Shown: positions 24,731-33,602 of the stretch, piece after piece | Numbering within the stretch: the stretch's first letter is position 1 | How the letters are laid out: every line of letters begins with the position of its first letter | NCBI RefSeq assembly: GCF_009601685.2 | Contig: NZ_CP045701.2 | Span: 1,364,001-1,428,000 of the forward strand | DNA from: Pseudomonas brassicacearum | GTDB taxonomy: Bacteria; Pseudomonadota; Gammaproteobacteria; Pseudomonadales; Pseudomonadaceae | Direction: 5' to 3' | DNA length: 64,000 bases | Position numbers and translations under genes: made by a program | The notes under the pieces: model-generated | The model's database searches: none | What the model saw: the letters and a program-made list of their open reading frames with translations, nothing else | What the model was told of the DNA's origin: nothing

Positions 24731-26446
24731 TCAGCGGCGGATACGGGCCTGGAGGAACGACAGCACGTCGGCGACCGGCAGCGCTTGCGGCTCGGCCTCG
24801 GTGCGGCTCTTGTATTCCAGGTTGCCTTCGGCCAGGCCACGGTCACTGACGACGATCCGATGCGGGATGCCGATCAGTTCCATGTCCGCGAACTTGATGC
24901 CGGGGCTGGTTTTCTTGTCGCGGTCGTCCAGCAGCACTTCGAAGCCGGCGGCCGTCAATTCGGCGTAGAGCTTGTCGGTGGCTTCGCGCACCAGGTCGGT
25001 TTCATAGCGCAGCGGCACCAGGGCGATCTGGAAAGGCGCCAGTGTGTCGCTCCAGATGATCCCCTTCTCGTCGTTATTCTGCTCGATGGCGGCAGCCACC
25101 ACGCGGGAAACGCCGATGCCGTAGCAACCCATTTCCAGGGTAACCGGCTTGCCGTTCTCACCCAGCACTTCGCACTTCATCGCCTTGCTGTACTTGTTGC
25201 CCAGCTGGAAAATGTGCCCGACTTCGATGCCCCGCTTGATTTCCAGGGTGCCCTTGCCGTCCGGGCTCGGATCGCCGGCCACGACGTTGCGCAGGTCCGC
25301 GACGGTTGGAACCGGCAGGTCGCGTTCCCAGTTCACGCCGAAATAGTGCTTGTCGTCGAGGTTGGCGCCGATGGCGAAATCGCTCATCAACTCCACCGAG
25401 CGGTCGATAATGATCGGCAGTGGCAGGTTCAACGGGCCGAGGGAGCCGGCACCGGCGCCGATGGCGTCGCGCAGTTCGGCTTCGGTAGCCATGACCAGCG
25501 GGCTGGCGACGCCTGGCTGGTTGGCGGCCTTGATTTCATTGAGTTCGTGGTCGCCACGGACGATCAGGGCGATCAGCTTGCCGGCTTCTTCTGCATGCAC
25601 GATCAGGGTCTTGATGGTGCGCTCGATCGGCAGGTTGTAGCCCTCCACCAACTGGGCAATGGTCTTGGCGTTTGGCGTGTCCACCAGGCGCAACTCTTCA
25701 GTCGGCGCGGCGCGGGAGGTTTCCCGTGGCACGGCTTCGGCTTTCTCGATGTTGGCGGCGTAGTCGGAGCCATTGCTGAAGACGATGTCGTCTTCGCCGG
25801 ACTCGGCCAGGACGTGGAATTCGTGGGAGCCGGCGCCGCCGATAGAGCCGTTGTCGGCTTCAACCGGACGGAATTTCAGGCCCAGGCGGGTGAACACGTT
25901 GCAATACGCCTGGTGCATGCGGTCGTAGGTGACTTGCAGCGAGGCCAGGTCGGTGTGGAACGAGTAGGCGTCCTTCATGATGAATTCGCGACCGCGCATC
26001 AGGCCGAAGCGTGGACGGATTTCGTCACGGAATTTGGTCTGGATCTGATACAGGTTGATCGGCAGCTGCTTGTAGCTGCTCAACTCGTTGCGCATGAGGT
26101 CGGTGATCACTTCTTCGTGAGTCGGGCCTGCACAGAAGTCGCGACCGTGACGGTCTTTGATGCGCAGCAGCTCAGGGCCGTATTCTTCCCAGCGCCCCGA
26201 TTCCTGCCACAGCTCGGCCGGTTGGGTGCTCGGCATCAACACTTCCAGGGAGCCGGCAGCGTCCATCTCTTCGCGAACGATGGCTTCCACCTTGCGCATG
26301 ACCCGCAGGCCCATCGGCAGCCAGGTGTACAGGCCCGAGGCGAGTTTGCGGATCATGCCGGCACGCAGCATCAACTGATGGCTGATCACGACGGCGTCGG
26401 AAGGCGTTTCTTTCTGTGTGGCGAGCAAATATTGACTGGTGCGCAT
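24731..26446 (-). CDS. proS: Prolyl-tRNA synthetase
   Basis: 571 aa, the bacterial type. Class II motifs: motif 1 in [21 protein letters not shown], motif 2 [26 protein letters not shown], motif 3 in [18 protein letters not shown]. Between motifs 2 and 3 lies the YbaK-type editing domain (about 230-400; [14 protein letters not shown]) that hydrolyses mischarged Ala-tRNA(Pro). A C-terminal anticodon-binding domain follows. Confidence 0.98.
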   Translation of the reverse strand: MRTSQYLLATQKETPSDAVVISHQLMLRAGMIRKLASGLYTWLPMGLRVMRKVEAIVREEMDAAGSLEVLMPSTQPAELWQESGRWEEYGPELLRIKDRHGRDFCAGPTHEEVITDLMRNELSSYKQLPINLYQIQTKFRDEIRPRFGLMRGREFIMKDAYSFHTDLASLQVTYDRMHQAYCNVFTRLGLKFRPVEADNGSIGGAGSHEFHVLAESGEDDIVFSNGSDYAANIEKAEAVPRETSRAAPTEELRLVDTPNAKTIAQLVEGYNLPIERTIKTLIVHAEEAGKLIALIVRGDHELNEIKAANQPGVASPLVMATEAELRDAIGAGAGSLGPLNLPLPIIIDRSVELMSDFAIGANLDDKHYFGVNWERDLPVPTVADLRNVVAGDPSPDGKGTLEIKRGIEVGHIFQLGNKYSKAMKCEVLGENGKPVTLEMGCYGIGVSRVVAAAIEQNNDEKGIIWSDTLAPFQIALVPLRYETDLVREATDKLYAELTAAGFEVLLDDRDKKTSPGIKFADMELIGIPHRIVVSDRGLAEGNLEYKSRTEAEPQALPVADVLSFLQARIRR

Positions 26447-26575
26447 GGTTGGCCGTTGTCGGTTGCTGATGACGAGAAGTGACGGAGCATTGTACGGGCG
26501 AGATGCCCTGGCGTACAGGCGCGTGGCCGGTCGCCCGGTGCGAACGCCGGTTTCCCCGGCGTTTTCTGAAGTTTC

Positions 26576-28135
26576 CTACGATTCTTCCGCGGGCCGGGTG
26601 GCCGTCGGTTCCTCGGTGGGCATCGAGCCCTGGCGACGGTTCTCCTGGAACCAGTGCAAGGCGATCAGCAGCAGGGTTGGAACGCCCAGCAGCGCGGTGA
26701 TCAGGAAAAAGTCGTGATAGCCGAATTTCTCCACCATCACGCCCGAATAGCCACCGATCAGGCGCGGCAGCAACAGCATGATCGAGCTGAGCAGGGCGTA
26801 TTGGGTGGCGGAGAACTTCAGGTTGGTCAGGCTCGATAGATAGGCGACGAAGGCCGAAGTGGCCAGGCCGGAGCTGAAGTTGTCCAGGGAAATGGTGACA
26901 ATCAACATCTGCAGATTGGCGCCCATGTCGGCGAGCATCAGGAAGAGGATATTGGTGCCGGCCGAGGCGACACCGCCGATGAACAGGATGGGCAGGATGC
27001 CGAAACGTACGATCAGCAGGCCGCCCATGCCGGCCCCGACGAGGGTCATGATCAACCCGAAAATCTTGCTGACGCTGGCGATCTGGTCCTTGGTGAAGCC
27101 CTGGTCGATGTAGAACACGTTGGCCATGACCCCCATGACCGTGTCGGACATCCGATAGGTCGCGATCAGCCCGAGCAGCAGGAGGGCCTGCCAGCGGTAA
27201 CGCAGGATGAAATCGTTGACCGGCGTCAGCACCGGCGCCAACCCGCGGCGACCCACGGCCGAGAGGCACAGGGCGGTCAGGATGATATAGAGGATGGCCC
27301 GCAGGAACGCGCGGTCTTCGAGCAGCAGGTCGAGCAGGCTGACGCCCTCGAACAACACGCTGGCGAAGTCGGTGTTGTAGAGCTGGGTGAACATCGCCGG
27401 GACAGACACCAGCAGCACGATCAGTACGAACACCGACGCCAGTTGATGGGCGAACGAGTAGCGCCCGGCCTGCAATTGGGTGCGCAGCGGCACCGGTGGT
27501 TCGCGCATGAACAGTGAGGTGAGTAGCGCCGGGACCATCAATACGCCGAACAGCAGGTAAGTGCCGGCCCAGGCCGAGTGTTTGTAGCTGAAGCCGGTGG
27601 AGCCAAACCCTTCGGCGAAGAACAGGGCGCCAGCGGTAGCCAGCAGTGCGGCGATGCGGTAGCCGGACATGTAGCTGGCGGCGAGGGCGGCCTGGCGGGT
27701 GTCGTCGGCGATTTCCAGGCGATAGGCGTCGACGGCGATGTCCTGCGTCGCAGAGGCGAAGGCTACGATGACGGCGATGGCGATCAACCATGACAGGTGT
27801 TTCTGTGGGTCGCAGAAACCCATGCCGATCAGGCCGAGGATCACCAGGCCCTGGGAGAGCACCAGCCATGAACGTCGACGCCCGAGCTTACCCAGCAGTG
27901 GCAGGCGCCATTGGTCGAGCAGCGGCGACCAGACCCATTTGAAGGCATACGCCAGGCCGATCAGGCTCGCGTAGCCGATGGTTTCGCGGGCCACACCGGC
28001 TTCGCGCAACCAGACCGAAAGCGTGGAGAACACCAGCATGTACGGCAAGCCGGCGGCGAAGCCAAGCAGCAACAGCACGAGCGTCGAGGGACTGGCATAG
28101 GCGGCGAGGGCGGCGCGCCAGGTTTTACGGGGCAT
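26576..28135 (-). CDS. ampG: AmpG-type muropeptide MFS permease
   Basis: 519 aa with 12-14 membrane segments. AmpG-like motifs are FAAGLPYMLVFSTLSVWLREAGV near the N-terminus, AYAFKWVWSPLLDQWRLP, and ASATQDIAVDAYRLE. AmpG imports GlcNAc-anhydroMurNAc peptides from the periplasm for cell-wall recycling and thereby feeds AmpR-controlled beta-lactamase induction. It is longer than E. coli AmpG by an extra loop near residues 240-300. It lies downstream of an alkyltransferase-like gene in the same direction. Confidence 0.88.
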   Translation of the reverse strand: MPRKTWRAALAAYASPSTLVLLLLGFAAGLPYMLVFSTLSVWLREAGVARETIGYASLIGLAYAFKWVWSPLLDQWRLPLLGKLGRRRSWLVLSQGLVILGLIGMGFCDPQKHLSWLIAIAVIVAFASATQDIAVDAYRLEIADDTRQAALAASYMSGYRIAALLATAGALFFAEGFGSTGFSYKHSAWAGTYLLFGVLMVPALLTSLFMREPPVPLRTQLQAGRYSFAHQLASVFVLIVLLVSVPAMFTQLYNTDFASVLFEGVSLLDLLLEDRAFLRAILYIILTALCLSAVGRRGLAPVLTPVNDFILRYRWQALLLLGLIATYRMSDTVMGVMANVFYIDQGFTKDQIASVSKIFGLIMTLVGAGMGGLLIVRFGILPILFIGGVASAGTNILFLMLADMGANLQMLIVTISLDNFSSGLATSAFVAYLSSLTNLKFSATQYALLSSIMLLLPRLIGGYSGVMVEKFGYHDFFLITALLGVPTLLLIALHWFQENRRQGSMPTEEPTATRPAEES

Positions 28136-28179
28136 GGGCTGGAGTCTGCCTCAAAAATTGCGAAAACAAAGCGCGCACT

Positions 28180-28533
28180 CTAACCGCTGTGCTCTACCGG
28201 GCGCCAGCCATGGCGCTGAATATCAACACGATTGTTCAGGACACTGATCCCTTCCATGCGCAGGCGTGCGCGCTGTTCATCCCCTGAGGCGCTGCCCGCG
28301 GGCAGGCTGATCCGACCGCCGGCACCCAATACCCGATGCCAGGGCAGTTTCGTGTCGTTCGGCAACTGGCTGAGGGTCCGCCCGACCCAGCGTGCGGCAC
28401 GGCCCAGGCCGGCCATTTCAGCGAGTTGGCCATAGGTGACCACCTTGCCCGCTGGCACCTGTGCCAGGGTCAGGTAAAGGGTGGTACGGCGGATTTGGGC
28501 GGCATTCTCGGTATTCAGGGATGCATCAGTCAC
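28180..28533 (-). CDS. Alkyltransferase-like protein (MGMT family, Trp in place of Cys)
   Basis: 117 aa, GTG start. The MGMT DNA-binding domain is present (VPAGKVVTYGQLAEMAGLGRAARWVGRTL, about 27-54). The active-site motif is PWHRV (64-68) rather than PCHRV, so the alkyl-accepting Cys is replaced by Trp. Such ATL proteins bind O6-alkylguanine, flip it out and hand it to nucleotide excision repair rather than repairing it directly. Length and motif match bacterial ATLs such as E. coli YbaZ. Confidence 0.92.
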   Translation of the reverse strand: MTDASLNTENAAQIRRTTLYLTLAQVPAGKVVTYGQLAEMAGLGRAARWVGRTLSQLPNDTKLPWHRVLGAGGRISLPAGSASGDEQRARLRMEGISVLNNRVDIQRHGWRPVEHSG

Positions 28534-28700
28534 GTTCAGGCGTCCGAAATAAAGAGGGTGTATGGCCGTTTGTAGGTTAAGTCCTGTAAAGCTGGTTGAG
28601 AAATGAACTCATTACAAATACGTTGGTCAGTCCTTGCTGAGGTGTCGTCCCGGGGGATAATGCCGCCTTTTCACCGCGAACTTGAGCTCTTTATACGCTT

Positions 28701-29708
28701 ATGTTGTCTAGAACCCTGCTTTGCCTGGCTGTTGCCAGTGCCTCCATGCCCTTGCTTGCCGACACAGTCTGGTTGAAGAATGGGGACAAACTCAGTGGCA
28801 AGATTACCGTTTTCGATGGCGGCAAGTTACTGATCCAGACCGACTACGCCGGTGCGATTCCCATCGACTGGAAGCAGGTCAAGACCCTGGAGAGTGACCA
28901 GCAGCTCTTGGTCAAGCAGGACGCCTATACCGGTGAGAAAGCCAAGGCGCTGCAGGCGGCCGAGGATGGCAAGGTCACCTTGGCCAACGGTGATGCGCCC
29001 AAGACCGTTGAGCTGGCCAGTATCCAGCAGATCCTCAAGCCCAAGCCGGTGGTCGAGGACTTGGTGTGGAAGGGCAACATCGATGCCGCGCTGGATTACC
29101 AGCGTGCGGAAAAAGACACCGACGATTACGACGTCGACTTCAAGACCTCGGCACGTCATGGCAGATGGCGGCACACTGCCGAAGGCGAATACAACCGTGA
29201 ATTCCAGGATGACGTGGTTTCCACCGATAACTGGCGCCTGGAATATTCCCTCGACCGGTTCTTGACGGACAAATGGTTCTGGCAAGGCCGCCTGAATTAC
29301 AAGCGTGACAAAGTCGAAGATCTGGCGCGCCAGCGTGTGGTCGGTACCGGTCCGGGTTATCAGTTCTGGGATGATGAGCTGGGCGCGTTCTCGCTGGGTT
29401 CGCTGTTGAACCGCACCGATTATGAATACCGCGACGGCGGCAAGGACAACTTCTACTCCGTCGCCATGAAGTGGGACTACAACCGCTACCTGATTGGCAA
29501 GCGCGTCGAGTTCTTCACCAACGGCGAAGTGGGCAAGCCGCTGTCCGGCGTGGCGGAGTACGCCTATGACGCCGAAATGGGGCTGCGCTACAAGGTCACC
29601 GACTGGGCCTCGCTCAACCTCAAGGCCGAGAAGGATGTCATCGAGGGCACCGAAGACAGCGACTTGAGCAAGACGCGCTACACGGCTGGGTTTGGCGTGA
29701 CCTGGTAA
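28701..29708 (+). CDS. DUF481 outer-membrane-type protein
   Basis: 335 aa. Signal peptide to about residue 20 (LACE-like SASMPLLA-DT). An N-terminal small beta domain (DTVWLKNGDKLSGKITVFDGGKLLIQTDYAGAIPI in two parts) is followed by a long amphipathic beta region typical of DUF481 barrels, ending YTAGFGVTW with the C-terminal aromatic residue of outer-membrane proteins. The function is unknown; homologues are often salt-stress-induced. A complex hairpin terminator follows. Confidence 0.85.
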   Translation: MLSRTLLCLAVASASMPLLADTVWLKNGDKLSGKITVFDGGKLLIQTDYAGAIPIDWKQVKTLESDQQLLVKQDAYTGEKAKALQAAEDGKVTLANGDAPKTVELASIQQILKPKPVVEDLVWKGNIDAALDYQRAEKDTDDYDVDFKTSARHGRWRHTAEGEYNREFQDDVVSTDNWRLEYSLDRFLTDKWFWQGRLNYKRDKVEDLARQRVVGTGPGYQFWDDELGAFSLGSLLNRTDYEYRDGGKDNFYSVAMKWDYNRYLIGKRVEFFTNGEVGKPLSGVAEYAYDAEMGLRYKVTDWASLNLKAEKDVIEGTEDSDLSKTRYTAGFGVTW

Positions 29709-29730
29709 TCCCGGCTAACCAAAAAACCAA

Positions 29731-29802
29731 TGTGGGGGCAACTGTCTTGGATGGTTTATTTAGCCATCCTTTCCAGGGACAGCAAGACTCCCACAGTTTT
29801 TT
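29731..29802 (+). terminator. REP-like hairpin and terminator after the DUF481 gene
   Basis: Nested inverted repeats TGTGGG/CCCACA, CTGTC/GACAG and GGATGG/CCATCC form a branched stem over 65 nt, followed by T6. The outer arms resemble the pseudomonad REP ends. Confidence 0.7.
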
Positions 29803-29893
29803 GTGCGCGGGTAAAACTGGGACTCGTTATCAAAAATGCCCTGTCGGCTGATTCGGTTACAGAGCTTTTTGGTAAGCAATGATGATGGGCGGT

Positions 29894-31342
29894 TCAGTTA
29901 GTCGGGCTGGGTCTTTGTCCGCGTTGACATTCCTGCTCGCGTACACCATCGGTGTATTTGCAGTCTTCCACTAGCTTTCCATCGTCAGTCCAGTATTGGC
30001 TGGTGCCGTGGCGTTTGTTATCCCGATAGTGAATGGATGAGCGCAGCTGACCGTTTTTCGCCCAGTTTTTGACGTGACTCTGAAGCTGCCCATCTTTGTA
30101 AATTTTGTGCTCCTTGAGTTGGCCATTTTCATGCCATTGCTTGAAATCTCCCTGCTCGCGCTTATATTCGTCCCACTGCCATTCGATTGTTTGGGTACCC
30201 TGCTCGTTCCAGAGAGCGTAGCTGCGCTGAGTCCCGCGCTGATGGGACTCCTTTCTTTTGGTCTTGCCATTGGGAAAGTATTCGACCACCCAGCCATCAG
30301 GCTTACCGTTGAGCAAGTTCCGAGACAGCTGGAGCGCGCCATTTTCAAAATAGATGGGGCTGAAGCCTTGAGCTTTGCCACGAACGAAGAATGTGCGGCT
30401 TCTTAGCTTACCGTTCGGGTAGTAAGCCAGGGCAGGCCCGTCCCACACGCCAGCCTTATAGCTGGTTCGGCCAATCACCCTTTGGTTTTCGCCATATTCA
30501 AGATACTCACCGTCCTCCAGCGTGCCTTGATGCCACTTGAAGGATTCAGCGATGTTGCCGTTGTCGTGATAGGTGGTTTGCCAACCGTCCAGCTCATTGT
30601 TCAGGTGATTTTGTCGCTGGATGATCACGCCATCTTGGGAGTAGGTCAGCGACTCTCCCTGGCGTAGGCCATCCCCATCATTTTGGTAGAGATGGTGTAG
30701 CTGCCCGTTTGGATAATAGGCTTTGGCTTCGAATACGGGGCGGCTTGAAGCGAAATCTTCCGCATTTACGAAGTAGTCGTAGCGCAGAGCTCGGGAGTTG
30801 ACGTAAAAAACTTTCGCCCGCCATGCCTGGCGTTTGCTGTCGTAAGGCATAGGCATTTCCAGGTAATAAGCCGCGAGACTTTTTCCCGTTGGTTTATAGT
30901 CCTTGTCCAGAAAAAGTTTTCCGTCGACCAGCGTAGCGGTCAACTCGCCGCATTCTTCGGGGGTACAGGGGCGGACTTTTTCAAGAAAAGCGCGTTTGCG
31001 TTCGCAGTTTGAAAGCGTCAAGAGAAGAGGGATTTTCTGGTCTATCAGATCCTGAACTTCGCCAAGTGCTCGCCGAAACGATTCATCTGGCACCCCTATG
31101 GATTCAGGGGTGAGGTAAACCTCGTTGCTCCCGCAGGAGTGAGGTGTAGAGAGGGTCAGGCGTGCTGCGGCTCTTAACTGTATTGCGGAGTGGCCGTTAA
31201 CCTCTGGACCTTTCGCCAGGTACGTGGCGCGAGGATTCATCGCTGTTATGACCGAAGGGTGATCAGGTCGTGATTCTGCATTGAGGGGAGGGGCAAAAAC
31301 GAGTAGTGCTGCGTGGAGCGCCTTCCAGGAAATGAACTGCAT
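29894..31342 (-). CDS. MORN/YwqK-type repeat protein, secreted
   Basis: 482 aa. N-terminal signal peptide (ALHAALLVFAPPLNA). From about residue 195 to the end there are roughly ten MORN-type repeats of about 22-24 residues with a YxxNGxL core: YYPNGQLHHLYQNDGDG, YHDNGNIAESFKWHQG, YYPNGKLRSRTFF, YFENGALQLSRNLLNG, YFPNGKTKRKESH, WHENGQLKEHKIYKDG, WAKNGQLRSSIHY. The N-terminal 190 residues are not recognised. Similar proteins are labelled YwqK antitoxins, but no toxin is adjacent and export argues for an envelope or interaction role. Base composition looks clearly less GC-rich than its neighbours. Confidence 0.8.
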   Translation of the reverse strand: MQFISWKALHAALLVFAPPLNAESRPDHPSVITAMNPRATYLAKGPEVNGHSAIQLRAAARLTLSTPHSCGSNEVYLTPESIGVPDESFRRALGEVQDLIDQKIPLLLTLSNCERKRAFLEKVRPCTPEECGELTATLVDGKLFLDKDYKPTGKSLAAYYLEMPMPYDSKRQAWRAKVFYVNSRALRYDYFVNAEDFASSRPVFEAKAYYPNGQLHHLYQNDGDGLRQGESLTYSQDGVIIQRQNHLNNELDGWQTTYHDNGNIAESFKWHQGTLEDGEYLEYGENQRVIGRTSYKAGVWDGPALAYYPNGKLRSRTFFVRGKAQGFSPIYFENGALQLSRNLLNGKPDGWVVEYFPNGKTKRKESHQRGTQRSYALWNEQGTQTIEWQWDEYKREQGDFKQWHENGQLKEHKIYKDGQLQSHVKNWAKNGQLRSSIHYRDNKRHGTSQYWTDDGKLVEDCKYTDGVREQECQRGQRPSPTN

Positions 31343-31423
31343 CCTGCTTCTTCCATGTGATTTTCAGGGTGCGAATCATATAGAGCGGAAGCGGGGCTGA
31401 GGGCTGGTAAAACACACGGACAC

Positions 31424-31456
31424 AAAAAAGCCCCGCTTTTGAGGGCGGGGCTTTTT
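31424..31456. terminator. Terminator of the cold-shock gene
   Basis: AAGCCCCGC and GCGGGGCTT (31428-31453) with flanking A and T runs; it can act in both directions. Confidence 0.9.
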
Positions 31457-31473
31457 ACTAAAGCAAGGACAAG

Positions 31474-31683
31474 TTAGATAACTTGAACTTCTTCAGCTTG
31501 CATGCCTTTCTGACCGCGGGTAGCGATGAAAGAAACCTGTTGGCCTTCTTTCAGGCTTTTGAAGCCGTCGGATTGGATAGCTTTGAAGTGAACGAACAGG
31601 TCGTCACCGGATTGTGGGGTGATGAAGCCGAAGCCTTTTTCATCGTTGAACCACTTAACGGTACCGGTTTGGCGATTAGACAT
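31474..31683 (-). CDS. Cold-shock domain protein (CspA family)
   Basis: 69 aa, a single cold-shock domain. RNA-binding motifs RNP1 (KGFGFI) and RNP2 (LFVHF) are intact, with N-terminal [16 protein letters not shown]. It binds single-stranded RNA as a chaperone. AAGGAG precedes the ATG. The region above it to about 31830 is AT-rich and would give a long 5' leader, as is usual for cspA-type genes whose leader acts in temperature control; I infer this from position only. Confidence 0.95.
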   Translation of the reverse strand: MSNRQTGTVKWFNDEKGFGFITPQSGDDLFVHFKAIQSDGFKSLKEGQQVSFIATRGQKGMQAEEVQVI

Positions 31684-32037
31684 GGTGTAACTCCTTGAAC
31701 AAAGATAACTGCGACTCAGGAAGAACCCTGGCCGAGACTGAGTGCAAAGAGCAGGAAAAATTCTTGTAGATGGTTGGATCGAAATTCAACATATCGTGTA
31801 GAGATTCTCAGTGACACAAGCAACACAGTGGCGCCACCTTAACCCTTTTTCCAGAATGTGCCAATGGTCTTTGCGAAGGTTTCTCTTATTTGGTGACTGA
31901 CGGCGCGGGCGATGGCCGGCAGGACCCGGAAATCAAGGCGGATCGGCGAGATTTGCGTACCGCGCTTTGAACCCGGCCCCGCGCCCCGGTAAGATGCCGG
32001 ACGTATTTTTTCCACCTCGCTATTTCAGGAAACCGCC

Positions 32038-32604
32038 ATGAGCATCAAATCGGACAAGTGGATTCGCCGCATGGCGCAAGAGCACGGCATGATCGAGCCC
32101 TTCGTCGAACGCCAGATGCGTGGCGAAGGCGCCGACCGGCTGATCTCCTTCGGTGTCTCCAGCTACGGCTACGACGTGCGCTGCGCCGACGAATTCAAGG
32201 TGTTCACCAATATCAATTCGGCCACCGTCGACCCGAAGAACTTCGACGAGAAGAGCTTCGTCGACGTCAAGAGCGACGTTTGCATCATCCCGCCGAACTC
32301 CTTCGCCCTGGCCCGCACTGTCGAGTACTTCCGCATTCCGCGCAATGTACTGACCATCTGCCTGGGCAAGAGCACCTACGCCCGTTGCGGCATCATCGTC
32401 AACGTCACGCCGCTGGAACCCGAGTGGGAAGGCCACGTGACCCTGGAATTCTCCAACACCACGACCCTGCCGGCGAAAATCTACGCCAACGAGGGTGTGG
32501 CGCAGATGCTGTTCCTGGAATCCGATGAAGAGTGCGAAGTTTCCTACAAGGATCGTGGCGGCAAGTACCAGGGCCAGCGCGGTGTAACGCTACCGCGCAC
32601 CTGA
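32038..32604 (+). CDS. dcd: dCTP deaminase
   Basis: 188 aa, normal length. Family motifs are [15 protein letters not shown] [34 protein letters not shown], and [28 protein letters not shown] in two parts, including the catalytic Glu near [12 protein letters not shown]. It converts dCTP to dUTP for thymidylate synthesis. CAGGAA precedes the ATG. A terminator follows at 32632. The 354-nt gap upstream holds the cold-shock leader and the dcd promoter; I saw no gene in it. Confidence 0.97.
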   Translation: MSIKSDKWIRRMAQEHGMIEPFVERQMRGEGADRLISFGVSSYGYDVRCADEFKVFTNINSATVDPKNFDEKSFVDVKSDVCIIPPNSFALARTVEYFRIPRNVLTICLGKSTYARCGIIVNVTPLEPEWEGHVTLEFSNTTTLPAKIYANEGVAQMLFLESDEECEVSYKDRGGKYQGQRGVTLPRT

Positions 32605-32631
32605 TTCTGACGAACAGTTGGAATTCCTGGG

Positions 32632-32667
32632 CGGGCAGACACTCTATTGCGTGTACTGCCCGTTTTT
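32632..32667 (+). terminator. Terminator after dcd
   Basis: CGGGCAG/CTGCCCG outer stem with an ACAC/GTGT inner helix, followed by T5. Confidence 0.85.
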
Positions 32668-32702
32668 GCGTCAGCGCAACGGGCTTCGCCCAGGAGTGCT
32701 CT

Positions 32703-32909
32703 ATGAAGATCGATCCGCGAATCAGTGCCGAACTGGCAAGGCTTGAGCCCAATCAGATCGGCGTCATGGCCTGGTCATTGCTGGCCCATCCTGTCGAAGC
32801 GGCGGGCGGCATCCCTGGCCAGCCCGATCCCGATACCCCCAACGAACAACCCACCGAACCCGGCGAACCCACCCTGCCGGACGAGCCGCCTCCTGCGCCT
32901 GTTGCCTGA
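32703..32909 (+). CDS. Small proline-rich hypothetical protein
   Basis: 68 aa from the ATG at 32703 (CAGGAG-like site upstream). The N-terminal half (MKIDPRISAELARLEPNQIG) is helical; the C-terminal 30 residues are almost entirely Pro, Glu, Asp and Thr (PTEPGEPTLPDEPPPAPVA), so extended and acidic. No signal peptide, no recognised domain. It lies between the dcd terminator and the converging pdeM. Confidence 0.55.
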   Translation: MKIDPRISAELARLEPNQIGVMAWSLLAHPVEAAGGIPGQPDPDTPNEQPTEPGEPTLPDEPPPAPVA

Positions 32910-32945
32910 CGAGACGATGGCCCGCCTGCGATAGCACAGCGTGCT

Positions 32946-33602
32946 TCAACTGACGGGCCATACTTCGTTATCGCCGATGACAAAAATTTTGCAATCGTTG
33001 TCCTGCCCGACCCGGTAGCCGCCCGTGAACGCACCGAAGGCCGGTAGCAGGCTGATGTCACTGCCCAGCCGGAAGCAAGCCAGGCGCAGGTGTTGCCGGC
33101 CCTTGCCGCTCAGGTGATAGACCGGGTGCACGTGACCGGCCAACACATGGCGGCTGGGATGTGGGGCAGGCTCGTGTTGCACGGCGAAAGGGCCCAGAAG
33201 CAACGGCTCCGGTACGACGCGAATGTTCAGCGCTGGCGGTGGGTCACCGGCGCGTTTGTCGTGGTTGCCACGAATCAGCGTCATGGCCAGGAGCGAATGT
33301 CGCTCACGCCAATCGGAAAGTGCCCGCAAGGTGCCGGGCGCATGAGAACCGGGGCCGTGGAGAAAATCCCCGAGAAAAATCAACTGTCGGCACGGCAGGC
33401 TTTCCAATAATGCATCCAGTACGGCGATGTTGCTGGCGGTGGTGCCGTGGGGCACCGGTTGCCCGAGGCTGCGGTAGGCGGCGGCCTTGCCGAAATGAAC
33501 ATCGGCCACCATCAGGGTTTCCTGGGCGGGCCAGTACAAGGCTTTTTCCGGGAGCAACCAGAGTTCTTCGCCGGCCAGGCTGACGGGATAAGGCGCTGGC
33601 AT
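32946..33602 (-). CDS. pdeM: Ligase-associated DNA damage response endonuclease PdeM
   Basis: 218 aa. Calcineurin-like metallophosphoesterase motifs in order: VADVHFGKA (about 33-41), FLGDFLHG, RGNHDKR, and VLAGHVHPVYH. This is the smallest member of the four-gene ligase-associated repair set (Lhr-type helicase, ligase, beta-CASP exonuclease, PdeM). Its ATG overlaps the stop of the helicase gene by 1 nt, which implies coupled translation. Confidence 0.93.
   Translation of the reverse strand: MPAPYPVSLAGEELWLLPEKALYWPAQETLMVADVHFGKAAAYRSLGQPVPHGTTASNIAVLDALLESLPCRQLIFLGDFLHGPGSHAPGTLRALSDWRERHSLLAMTLIRGNHDKRAGDPPPALNIRVVPEPLLLGPFAVQHEPAPHPSRHVLAGHVHPVYHLSGKGRQHLRLACFRLGSDISLLPAFGAFTGGYRVGQDNDCKIFVIGDNEVWPVS

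Noticed and set aside
24728..26482. A 584-codon frame antisense to proS
   Set aside because: proS is complete and unmistakable; the other strand is a shadow.
29894..31342. Toxin-antitoxin system based on the YwqK-like repeats
   Set aside because: The protein is exported, has no adjacent toxin gene, and the antitoxin label comes from annotation custom rather than evidence.
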